NCBI RefSeq assembly: GCF_019931275.1
Contig: NZ_JAIOTY010000002.1
Span: 1,266,631 to 1,330,630, forward strand
Reading direction: 5' to 3'
Origin: Nitratidesulfovibrio sp. SRB-5
Lineage (GTDB): Bacteria > Desulfobacterota > Desulfovibrionia > Desulfovibrionales > Desulfovibrionaceae
DNA length: 64,000 bases
Shown here: one piece after another, positions 8,616 to 15,871 of the stretch
Layout of the letters: every line of letters begins with the position of its first letter
Position numbering within the stretch: position 1 is the stretch's first letter
The notes under the pieces: model-generated
Databases searched by the model: none
The model's input: only the letters and a program-made list of their open reading frames with translations
What the model was told of the DNA's origin: nothing
Translations under genes and position numbers: made by a program

Positions 8616-9567
8616 AGAAGAGCACCTGGCCGCAGCCGGTCGGATACTGATCGACCTCGGCTTTCCCCGTGCTCAACAGAACGAACGCTCCGCGCTGTGC
8701 CTGTTGGCTCTTCTGAACCTTACCCCGGCCAAAGGCTGGGCTGATGCGGAAAGCCCGCTCATGGGCATTACGCCGATCATGGATTGGGCGCGGACTTACT
8801 ATGACAGGGACTACGCCCCCAATACCCGCGAGACGTTCCGCCGTCAGACCATGCACCAGTTTGTGGAAGCCGGGCTTGCGCTTTACAACCCGGATAACCC
8901 CGCCCGCCCTGTGAACAGCCCCCATGCTGTCTATCAGATATCCCCCGAGGCGCTGAGTCTGCTTCAAGCCCACGGAACGAGCGCGTGGGGCGAGGCGCTG
9001 AATGCGTATCTGGCGACCCATGGGACGTTGGCGGCGAAGTATGCCAAGGAGCGTGACCAAGCGCTGATTCCGCTGAAGATTGCCGAGGGGCAGGAGATTG
9101 CGTTGAGCCCAGGTGACCATAGCGCATTGATCCGCGACATCGTGGAGCAGTTCGCGCCGCGCTTCGCACCCGGCAGTGAACTGGTCTACGCCGGAGACAC
9201 CGGCGATAAGTGGGGGTATTTCAATCAGGAGTTGCTGGAACGGCTGGGCGTTGCCGTGGATTCGCACGGCAAGATGCCCGACGTGGTGTTGTACTATGGC
9301 AAGAAGGGGTGGCTTCTGCTGGTAGAGGCCGTCACGAGCCACGGCCCCGTGGATGGTAAGCGCCATGCCGAGTTGGCGGCGCTGTTTAAAGACGCCGACG
9401 CAGGCTTGGTGTACGTGACGGCGTTCCCTGACCGAGCAACAATGGGGCGGTATCTTGGTGAGATAGCGTGGGAGACGGAGGTATGGGTTGCCGATGCCCC
9501 GTCCCATCTTATCCATTTTAACGGTGAAAGATTCCTCGGGCCGTATGAAGGCGCGGAGGAAGGGTAG
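8605..9567 (+). CDS. Type II restriction endonuclease, BsuBI/PstI family
   Basis: A 320-residue endonuclease. The C-terminal half holds the PD-(D/E)xK-type core: MPDVVLYYGKKGWLLLVEAV at about residues 224-243, followed directly by TSHGPVDGKR, a block typical of the BsuBI/PstI family that cuts CTGCAG. The N-terminal half is a helical domain as in that family. Its ATG at 8605 lies inside the methyltransferase end, so the two are co-translated. Codon use is less GC-biased than in the neighbours (for example in the 9000-9500 stretch), consistent with lateral acquisition. Target specificity is inferred from family membership only. Confidence 0.87.
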   Translation: MPSKEEHLAAAGRILIDLGFPRAQQNERSALCLLALLNLTPAKGWADAESPLMGITPIMDWARTYYDRDYAPNTRETFRRQTMHQFVEAGLALYNPDNPARPVNSPHAVYQISPEALSLLQAHGTSAWGEALNAYLATHGTLAAKYAKERDQALIPLKIAEGQEIALSPGDHSALIRDIVEQFAPRFAPGSELVYAGDTGDKWGYFNQELLERLGVAVDSHGKMPDVVLYYGKKGWLLLVEAVTSHGPVDGKRHAELAALFKDADAGLVYVTAFPDRATMGRYLGEIAWETEVWVADAPSHLIHFNGERFLGPYEGAEEG

Positions 9568-9689
9568 CTTGGCCGGGGTGGTGCCAAGGTTTCGCGCGCA
9601 TTGTGCTTGTGACGACCGGCATGGTGCCGGACTGCGCTGAGGCGCGTTGGCCTGAACAGGCTTGGCAGGAGAAGGGCAGTACGTGAAGC

Positions 9690-9717
9690 GGCCCGCATCT
9701 CGTGAGGAGTGCGGGCC
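9690..9717. terminator. Hairpin between convergent endonuclease and araC genes
   Basis: An 8-bp stem (GGCCCGCA 9690-9697 with TGCGGGCC 9710-9717) in the convergent gap. No U-tract on either strand, so function as a terminator is uncertain. Confidence 0.35.
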
Positions 9718-9795
9718 GGTTTGCGAGCAAGCGCAAGGCCGTCGGGAAAGGGCAACTGCTCCCGACAGGTTCGCGTAGTCAGGATGGAGCGGGGA

Positions 9796-9859
9796 GGGAC
9801 CTGCGGGACAAGGGACCTGCGAGACAGGAGACCTGCGAGACAGGGGACATGTGAGAAAA
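9796..9859. repeat. Four tandem 16-bp repeats
   Basis: Four consecutive 16-bp units of the form GGGACCTGCGAGACAG lie at 9796-9811, 9812-9827, 9828-9843 and 9844-9859, the last one degenerate. They occupy the gap 9568-9873, which otherwise shows no gene. A second 16-bp array with the same GACAGG core lies at 32284-32331. Confidence 0.85.
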
Positions 9860-9873
9860 GAGGGCGGGCGCGA

Positions 9874-10668
9874 CTATTCCCGCGCCGCAGGGCTGAAGAA
9901 TTCCCCCGGTGTACGTCCCATCAACTGGCGAAAGGCGGCGATGAAGGCAGAGGTGGAGTCATAGCCCATCTCCAGCGCCACGGCGGTAACCCCGTGCCCG
10001 CGCTCCAGTTCCGGCAGGGCGGCCAGCATGCGCGCCCGCTGGCGCCATTCGCGCAGCGAAAGTCCCGTTTCGGCCCGGAACAACCTGGTCAGGGTGCGGT
10101 CGCTCATGCCCGCCCGCGCGGCCAGGCGCGGCAGCGAATGGTCTTCGCCGGGGGCGTCCAGCATGGCCTCGCACAGGGCGGCCAGCCGGGCATCGGCGGG
10201 TAGCGGCAACGACAGCCCGGCCTCCTGCAGGGCCACCAGTTCATCCAGCAGCACCCCCACCAGCCGCCCTTGCGCGCCGTGCTCGTCATAATCCCTGGGC
10301 AGTTGCGTGAAGGCCAGAACCAGTTCGCGGGCCAGCGGCGTCACCTCCACCACCCGGCAACGGGTGGGCGCGGTGCCCCACAGCGGGGCCAGCGCGGCTG
10401 GGTCGATGTACAGGCTGCGCTGCTGGGCAGGCCCGCTGGTCATCACCTCGTGCGGCAGTCCTGCCGGTATCCAGATGGCCCGCTGCGGCGGGGCCATGTG
10501 GCTGCCCTGGCGGGCGCGTATTTCCAGCACCCCGCGCACGGCGTAGCTGAACTGCACCCAGTCGTGGCTGTGCGGATGCGTCCATGATCCGGCGGACAGC
10601 GATTCCGCCCTGGCGAACACGGGGCGGGGCAAGGCGGCAATGTCCGGTATGGCGCGGGGGATGGTCAT
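9874..10668 (-). CDS. AraC-family transcriptional regulator with cupin N-terminus
   Basis: A 264-residue regulator. Residues about 10-95 form a cupin-like ligand domain (HPHSHDWVQFSYAVRGVLEI, then IWIPAGLPHEV). The C-terminal 100 residues contain the two helix-turn-helix motifs of AraC proteins, with SLPRLAARAGMSDRTLTRLF and GVTAVALEMGYDSTSAFIAA. GGAGGA precedes the ATG at 10668. It is divergent from the transporter at 10967 across a 298-bp gap, so that transporter is the likely target. The layout matches YdiP/NimR-type regulators that control a neighbouring exporter; the ligand is unknown. Confidence 0.87.
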   Translation of the reverse strand: MTIPRAIPDIAALPRPVFARAESLSAGSWTHPHSHDWVQFSYAVRGVLEIRARQGSHMAPPQRAIWIPAGLPHEVMTSGPAQQRSLYIDPAALAPLWGTAPTRCRVVEVTPLARELVLAFTQLPRDYDEHGAQGRLVGVLLDELVALQEAGLSLPLPADARLAALCEAMLDAPGEDHSLPRLAARAGMSDRTLTRLFRAETGLSLREWRQRARMLAALPELERGHGVTAVALEMGYDSTSAFIAAFRQLMGRTPGEFFSPAARE

Positions 10669-10966
10669 GCGGTGGTCCTCCGTCGGTACCGGTCGGTTGG
10701 GTCGGTTCCCGGTCGGCCTGGAGTCTGTCTGGTGATGGTTTGAGGCCAGTGCGCGTCCGGACTGTCGACACTAGGGCAGTCGGCCAGTCGGGCAGTCGGC
10801 AGTCCATGCGGACAGGCATAGTCGGTACGGGAATACCACGGTTTGGCGTATTCTCGATATATCTTGTCTCCATGTCGTTAGCAGGAAGGCGCGCGGGTGG
10901 CTAGATGTCTGGTGCGGGCGGCGCACTGGCCGCCCACCGACCCCCAGACTTCATGGAGAGACGACC
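10669..10966. promoter_or_regulatory. Divergent control region between araC-type regulator and transporter
   Basis: 298 bp without a gene. It carries several short CAGTCGG repeats at about 10776-10803 and an AT-richer stretch at 10845-10880 (TTCTCGATATATCTTG), the most promoter-like part. No operator could be defined with confidence. Confidence 0.4.
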
Positions 10967-12040
10967 ATGTTTGCAAAGTACGCACGACGGATGGCCAAGG
11001 ACTGGTTTCTGGCCGGCATGCTGGGCGCCGTGGCCCTGGCCACGCTGTTGCCCGGCCTGGGGGCCAGCGGCGGCACCCTGCATGCCGACATGCTGGGCAA
11101 CGCGGGCATCTTCCTGATCTTCCTGTTCCACGGCGCGGGCATATCGCCCGAAAGCATGCGCCACGGCATGTCCCGCTGGAAGCTGCACAGCATGGTGCAG
11201 CTGACCACCTTCGTGGTGTTTCCGGTGCTGTGGTTCGGCTTCCGCTTTGCCTTCGACGACCTGGTCCCGGCGGACCTGATGCTGGGCTTCCTGTACCTGT
11301 GCGCGCTGCCGTCCACCATTTCCTCATCGGTGGCCATGACCGCCATCGCCCACGGCAACGTGCCGGGGGCCATCTTCAACGCCACCCTGTCCAGCCTGCT
11401 GGGCATCTTCCTGACGCCGGTCATCATCGCCCTTGCCGCCGGAACGCAGGGCGGGGCGCTGTCGCTTACCGACGCCATGATCAACATCGCCGGGCTGCTG
11501 TTCCTGCCCTTCGTGCTGGGCCAGTTGGCCCGCCCCTGGCTGGGCGCCTTCATCGCCCGTCACAAGAAGAAGGTGAACTCCTTCGACAAGGTGGCCATCC
11601 TGATCCTGGTGTACAACTCGTTCTGCGATTCTGTGCTGGGCGGCCTGTGGCGCGACCACGGCATGGATCTGCTGGCCCTGACCATCGGCGGTGCGGCCCT
11701 GTTCCTGCTGGTGGTGCTGGTGCTGAACACCGTGGTGGCGCGGGCGCTGGGCTTCGACAAGGCCGACGAGATCGCCGCCGTGTTCTGCGGTTCCAAGAAG
11801 ACCCTGGCTTCCGGCGTGCCCATGGCCCGGCTGCTGTTCGGCGCGCATCCCGCGCTGGGGGTCATCGTGCTGCCCATCATGTTCTACCACCAGTTGCAGT
11901 TGTTCGTGTGCTCCATTCTGGCCGAACGCTACGCCCGCACCATGCAGCAACTGGAACGGGAGGGGCGCGACGCTGCGGCGGTGCAGGCGGAAGAGGGCGA
12001 GGCTGCTGCCCCCGCCGCAATGGAAGCCGTCAGCCGGTAG
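10967..12040 (+). CDS. Bile acid:sodium symporter-family transporter (YfeH-like)
   Basis: A 357-residue inner-membrane protein with about ten hydrophobic segments, of the BASS/SBF-like superfamily. Typical features are the N-terminal W-F-L-A-G-M-L membrane start, the ALPSTISSSVAMTAIAHGN crossover region at about residues 112-130, and FCGSKKTLASGVPMA at about 270, which corresponds to the second sodium-site helix. The C-terminal 35 residues are hydrophilic and Glu/Ala-rich. GGAGAGACG precedes the ATG. It is divergent from an AraC regulator that probably controls it. The substrate is unknown; members move organic anions. Confidence 0.85.
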   Translation: MFAKYARRMAKDWFLAGMLGAVALATLLPGLGASGGTLHADMLGNAGIFLIFLFHGAGISPESMRHGMSRWKLHSMVQLTTFVVFPVLWFGFRFAFDDLVPADLMLGFLYLCALPSTISSSVAMTAIAHGNVPGAIFNATLSSLLGIFLTPVIIALAAGTQGGALSLTDAMINIAGLLFLPFVLGQLARPWLGAFIARHKKKVNSFDKVAILILVYNSFCDSVLGGLWRDHGMDLLALTIGGAALFLLVVLVLNTVVARALGFDKADEIAAVFCGSKKTLASGVPMARLLFGAHPALGVIVLPIMFYHQLQLFVCSILAERYARTMQQLEREGRDAAAVQAEEGEAAAPAAMEAVSR

Positions 12041-12243
12041 CAGAATACGTTCACGGACATTTGCCGGGGCCGTCTGGTTCCGGCACGGGGCGGGCTCGGG
12101 GAGAACCGCGCACAGCATCCTTGCGCGGCGTAGCCCGCCCCAACTTCACCGGCCTCGACAACCGGTGGCCATCGGCCCGTCGGTTACCCTGCCGCAACAG
12201 GCCGATGCTCCCTGCCTTCTCCCTCTGCCTCATCCCCTTGCAG

Positions 12244-12271
12244 TCCCTCCGCGTGCCCGCACGCGGAGGGA
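12244..12271. terminator. 28-bp near-perfect palindrome upstream of second araC gene
   Basis: Arms of 13 bp (12244-12256 and 12259-12271, TCCCTCCGCGTGC and its complement) are separated by CC. It ends 36 bp before the ATG at 12308. It could terminate the symporter transcript (CTTGCGTTTCC follows, a weak U-tract) or serve as an operator for the regulator. The remainder of 12041-12307 shows no gene. Confidence 0.55.
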
Positions 12272-12307
12272 CTTGCGTTTCCGCGCCGTCTGCCGCACAG
12301 CAGGAGT

Positions 12308-13393
12308 ATGTGCGCCCGCCCCGCCATATCCGATGCCCCGCCCCGCACCCCGCAGGGCGATGCGGCCCCGAAGGAAGATGTATCCTGGATGGCCGCCTCG
12401 CGCCTGCCGGGGCTGGACCTGCTGCGCGCCCGCTACACGCGGCAGGTGTTCGCCCGGCACTTTCACGAGGGGTACGCGCTGGGCGTCATCAAGGGCGGGG
12501 CCTTGCGCTTCCGCTATCTGGGGCGCGACCACGTGGCCGTGCCCGGCGCGGTGAACCTGGTGGCCCCCGGAGAGACGCACGACGGACACGGCGTCGGCGA
12601 TGCGGGCTGGGCCTATCGGATGTTCTACCTCGACCCGGACATCGTGCGCATGGCCGGTGAAGAGGCGGGCCTGCCGCACGGCGCGCTGCCCGATTTCGCC
12701 AGCGGCGTGCTGGACGACCCGGAACTGGCGGCGGCCATCGACGCCCTGCACCGCGACATGGAACGCGCCGGGCCGTGCATGCCCACGCTGGCGCAGGAGA
12801 CGCGCCTTTCCGCCGTGCTCGCCCGCTGGATAACCCGCCACGCGGCCCAGCGCGCACCCGCCGCCCGTCCGCTGCGCACAGGGGGAGAACCGGCTGCGGT
12901 GCGCCGCGCCCGCGACTATCTGGACGCCCACTGTGCCGACGACGTGCGGCTGGCGGACCTGGCCGGGGTGGCCTGCCTCAGCCCGTTCCACCTTGCCCGC
13001 GCCTTTGCCGCCGCCGTGGGGCTGCCCCCGCACGCCTATCTGGTGCAGACGCGGGTGCGCCGGGCCCGGCAACTGCTGTCAGCGGGCGCCACCCCCGCCG
13101 AGGCGGCGGCAGCGGCGGGGTTTGCCGACCAGAGCCATCTTACCCGCGCCTTTCGGGCGCAGGTGGGCGTGACTCCGGCCAGATTCCGCAAGATGCTTCA
13201 AGACGCGCGCGGCACCTGGGCCGTAGCCTTTGTGGAAAACAGGATTTCCACGGAGGATTCCCATGACCACGCACGCACCGCGCCGGATGGCCGGGCAGGC
13301 GCAAACGTCTGCCGCCCGACTGGCGGAACTGGCGGAACTGGCGGCGATGGCGGAGATGGCGGAGATGGCGGAGGCAGTGCCACCCGCCGCTGA
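12308..13393 (+). CDS. AraC-family transcriptional regulator with repeat-derived C-terminal tail
   Basis: A 361-residue regulator. The cupin-like sensor lies at about 40-130 (RHFHEGYALGVIKGGALRF, then NLVAPGETHDGHG). The double helix-turn-helix lies at about 200-300 and includes LADLAGVACLSPFHLARAF and GFADQSHLTRAFRAQ. After the normal AraC end near residue 300 an extra stretch of about 60 residues ends in runs of Gly-Gly-Thr and Gly-Gly-Asp; it overlaps the start of the next gene by 131 bp. The SD AGGAG is only one base from ATG 12308, so ATG 12389, with AAGGAAGA upstream, is a realistic alternative start. It probably controls the EamA exporter. Confidence 0.83.
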   Translation: MCARPAISDAPPRTPQGDAAPKEDVSWMAASRLPGLDLLRARYTRQVFARHFHEGYALGVIKGGALRFRYLGRDHVAVPGAVNLVAPGETHDGHGVGDAGWAYRMFYLDPDIVRMAGEEAGLPHGALPDFASGVLDDPELAAAIDALHRDMERAGPCMPTLAQETRLSAVLARWITRHAAQRAPAARPLRTGGEPAAVRRARDYLDAHCADDVRLADLAGVACLSPFHLARAFAAAVGLPPHAYLVQTRVRRARQLLSAGATPAEAAAAAGFADQSHLTRAFRAQVGVTPARFRKMLQDARGTWAVAFVENRISTEDSHDHARTAPDGRAGANVCRPTGGTGGTGGDGGDGGDGGGSATRR

Positions 13394-14576
13394 GTGCCCG
13401 ACTGCGGACGCCGTCTCTTCCGGCGCCGTATCTTTGGGCGCCGCCTCGTCAGGCGCCGAATCGTCTGGCTTCCCCTTGTCTGGTGCCCCCCTGTCCGGTG
13501 TTCCCCAGTCTGGCTCTTCCCGGGCTGGTTCTCCCTTGCCCGGGACCGCGCCGCTTGCGACGCCCGAAGCCGTCGGGCCGGGCATGCCCCCGCATGCAGC
13601 GCCATCGGCCCCCACTCCCGCGGCCCCGCCCCGCGTCACCGTGCGCCTGCCGCAGCCCGCTGCCGGAACGCCACATGGTCCCGCATGGCGCGCGTATCTC
13701 GACCTTGCCGCCGCCATGGTCATCGTGGGGTCGTCGGTGGCGGCGGCGCGCTTCGTCTCGCTGACGCTGCCGTCCCACCTGGTGCAGGAACTGCGCTTTC
13801 TGGTGGCCGCATGCATCGCCGTGCCGCTGCTGTACCGGCGCGAAGGCGGCCTGCCGCGCCTGCCCGCGCGCGACTGGGGCGTGCTGTTCCTGCAGGCCGC
13901 CGCCGGAGCGCTGCTGTTCAATGTGCTGCTGCTGGCCGGGGTGGCCCGGCTGGATGCGGCGGCGGCGGGGGTGGTGACCAGCACCACCCCGGCGGTGATG
14001 GTCCTGGCCTCGCTGGTGCTGCTGCGCGAACGCCCCGGCCCGCGCACGCTGGCGGGCATAGCCTGTTGCGTGGCCGGGGTGCTGGTGTTGCGGCTTGCGC
14101 CCGTTCCGGGCGCTGCGGGCGGCGATGCCGCGCTTTCCCTTACGGCATCGGGTGTTGACGGCGTGGGCCTGTTGCTGGTGCTGGGCGCGGTATGCTGCGA
14201 AACCCTGTTCCTGCTGCTGGGGCGCACCTTGCGCACGCCCGTGTCGCCGCTGGCCGCATCCACGGTGTGCACCCTGTTCGGCGCGGTGCAGTTTCTGCCG
14301 CTGGCCCTGCCGCAGGCGCACCGCGTGGCCGAACTGGACGTCACCGGCTGGCTGCTGGTGGGCTACTACGGCGCGGTGATCACCGTGGCCGCGTACATTT
14401 TCTGGTTTCGGGGCGTGGCCCGCGTGAGCGCCGGGACGGCAGGGGCCTTCACCGCCGTGCTGCCGGTGAGCGCACTGGCCTTTTCCGCGCTGCTGCTGGG
14501 CGAACCGGTGGGCTGGGCACACCTGGCCGGGGTGGCCTGCGTGCTGTGCGGCATCTGGTGCGTGACGCGGCGTTGA
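13263..14576 (+). CDS. DMT-superfamily (EamA) transporter with long repetitive N-terminus
   Basis: Two EamA-type repeats of five membrane helices each span about residues 145-437. Typical are VVTSTTPAVMVLASLVLLRE in the first half and AGTAGAFTAVLPVSALAFSA in the second. Such proteins export amino acids or other small metabolites. The first 140 residues are unusual: a run of Met-Ala-Glu repeats, then Ser-Gly-Ala repeats, hydrophilic and presumably cytoplasmic. ATG 13263 has CGGAGG eight bases upstream and is preferred over ATG 13230. The first 131 bp lie inside the preceding regulator gene in another frame. Substrate unknown. Confidence 0.83.
   Translation: MTTHAPRRMAGQAQTSAARLAELAELAAMAEMAEMAEAVPPAAECPTADAVSSGAVSLGAASSGAESSGFPLSGAPLSGVPQSGSSRAGSPLPGTAPLATPEAVGPGMPPHAAPSAPTPAAPPRVTVRLPQPAAGTPHGPAWRAYLDLAAAMVIVGSSVAAARFVSLTLPSHLVQELRFLVAACIAVPLLYRREGGLPRLPARDWGVLFLQAAAGALLFNVLLLAGVARLDAAAAGVVTSTTPAVMVLASLVLLRERPGPRTLAGIACCVAGVLVLRLAPVPGAAGGDAALSLTASGVDGVGLLLVLGAVCCETLFLLLGRTLRTPVSPLAASTVCTLFGAVQFLPLALPQAHRVAELDVTGWLLVGYYGAVITVAAYIFWFRGVARVSAGTAGAFTAVLPVSALAFSALLLGEPVGWAHLAGVACVLCGIWCVTRR
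13321..13374 (+). repeat. Six tandem 9-bp repeats inside a gene overlap
   Basis: Units TGGCGGAAC, TGGCGGAAC, TGGCGGCGA, TGGCGGAGA, TGGCGGAGA and TGGCGGAGG follow each other without gaps. They are translated in two frames: as Gly-Gly-Thr/Asp in the AraC-type regulator and as Met/Leu-Ala-Glu in the EamA transporter. Confidence 0.9.
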
Positions 14577-15134
14577 GCCAGTGGAGGAGGGGGCGGCCCA
14601 TGCGTCCCCATGCGCCGCTGATCCGCCTCATATCCTTTCCTGATCCGCCCCTGACGCCGTCCCCCCATGCGGCCCGATCCGCCTCCGATGCGGCCCCGAT
14701 GCGGCCCCGACGCGGCCCCGATGCGGCCCCGATGCGGGCAGACGCAGTGCTGATGCGTTGTGCCGTGGCCAACGGCGAAGGATGCGGCCCGGCCCCGTCC
14801 ATCCTTCGCCGCCGTCACCCGTGCCGCTCCGGCGTCGGCGTGCGCCGGTCTCTTGCGGAAAGATGGCGGCACGGCACGAAAATCCATTGCCGCTGGCGCC
14901 ATCACGTCGTATAGAAAGAATAGGGAGAGTGCCTGCTTTCCCCCTGCGTCCGCGCCTGTTCCCTTTGTCACGAAGTCGGCCTGTCCTCTCCCGTGATTTC
15001 TCCTTCGCTGCTCTTTCCCGCCGACGCCCGCTCTGCCTGACGCTTCACGGACGCTTCCTCCGCTGCCACGCGTGCCGCCCGCTGGGGTGCGGCCCGCTTT
15101 GCCCGGAACGCCGGAACACCGGAAAGGAGGAGCC
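14577..15134. other. 558-bp gap with 11-bp tandem repeats, upstream of the stress protein
   Basis: No gene is supported. Units GATGCGGCCCC repeat with an 11-bp period at 14687-14738 (four full copies and one partial, one carrying GACG). The repeat period equals roughly one helical turn. Promoter signals for the downstream universal stress protein are not evident; the AT-richer part is about 14910-15000. Confidence 0.5.
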
Positions 15135-15551
15135 ATGAAGATTCTCGTTGCCGTCGATTCGTCGCAGTTTTCCGAAAAGGCCCTGGCCAAGGCGGTGGAG
15201 CTTGCCCAGAAGGGCGGCGCGGAACTGATCGCCCTTGCCGTGGCCGAACAGCCTCTGGACATGGGCGAAATTGCCGTCCCCGTCGACCTTTCCACCCACT
15301 ACAAGGCCGTGGCCTCCAAGGCGCTGGACAAGGCCGCCGAAATCGCCAAGGCCAAGGGCGTGACCCTGCGCCCGGTGCTGGAAGGTGGCAGTTCGCCCGC
15401 CGACAACATCATCGAACTGGCCAAGAAGGAAGGCGTGGACCTGATCGTCACCGGCAGCCGTGGCCGCACGGGGCTTGAAAAGTTCCTGCTGGGCAGCGTG
15501 GCCTCCAAGGTGGTGTCGCACGCCGTCTGCTCGGTTCTGGTCGTGCGCTGA
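15135..15551 (+). CDS. Universal stress protein, UspA family
   Basis: A 138-residue single-domain Usp. It begins MKILVAVDSSQFSEKAL and carries the nucleotide-binding signature of the ATP-binding subclass, GSRGRTGLEKFLLGSVASKV at about residues 111-130 (G-2x-G-9x-G-S pattern), before the last strand SVLVVR. Such small cytoplasmic dimers help cells endure starvation or oxygen stress. GGAAAGGAGG ends four bases before the ATG. It is monocistronic, with a hairpin terminator at 15619-15644. Confidence 0.92.
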   Translation: MKILVAVDSSQFSEKALAKAVELAQKGGAELIALAVAEQPLDMGEIAVPVDLSTHYKAVASKALDKAAEIAKAKGVTLRPVLEGGSSPADNIIELAKKEGVDLIVTGSRGRTGLEKFLLGSVASKVVSHAVCSVLVVR

Positions 15552-15618
15552 CGCGCATCCCCGGATCGGCACTGATGGTGCGCTGACGCGCACTTGCGTC
15601 AACCGTTTCGCATCGCCT

Positions 15619-15644
15619 CGGGGCGCGGGCAACACCGCGCCCCG
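15619..15644 (+). terminator. Hairpin after the universal stress protein gene
   Basis: A 10-bp perfect stem (CGGGGCGCGG 15619-15628 with CCGCGCCCCG 15635-15644) with a GCAACA loop. TTCGCGTTTT follows rather than a clean U-tract. Upstream, a 15-bp GTGCGCTGACGCGCA motif occurs twice (about 15542 and 15581). Confidence 0.6.
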
Positions 15645-15871
15645 TTCGCGTTTTGCGGCGGCAGGGGCGGGGCCGGGGCGCCTTTGCCACATCAGGCAAT
15701 CCGGCACGCTGCCGTTGCCGTTCCGTCGTCATGCCGCGGTGTTGCCGGAACATGGTTTCGGACCGGGGCGCCATGCCCGCATCGGCGCTTGCCAAAAACG
15801 CCGCCGAAGCGTACCCGCGCAGTGGGGCCGTGCGCCGTGGCCCCGAAACCGCCGCAACAAGGGCAGGGCGC

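Noticed and set aside
9796-9859. Possible replication-origin iterons
   Set aside because: Only four degenerate copies, no rep or dnaA gene and no DnaA boxes nearby; better described as a slippage repeat.
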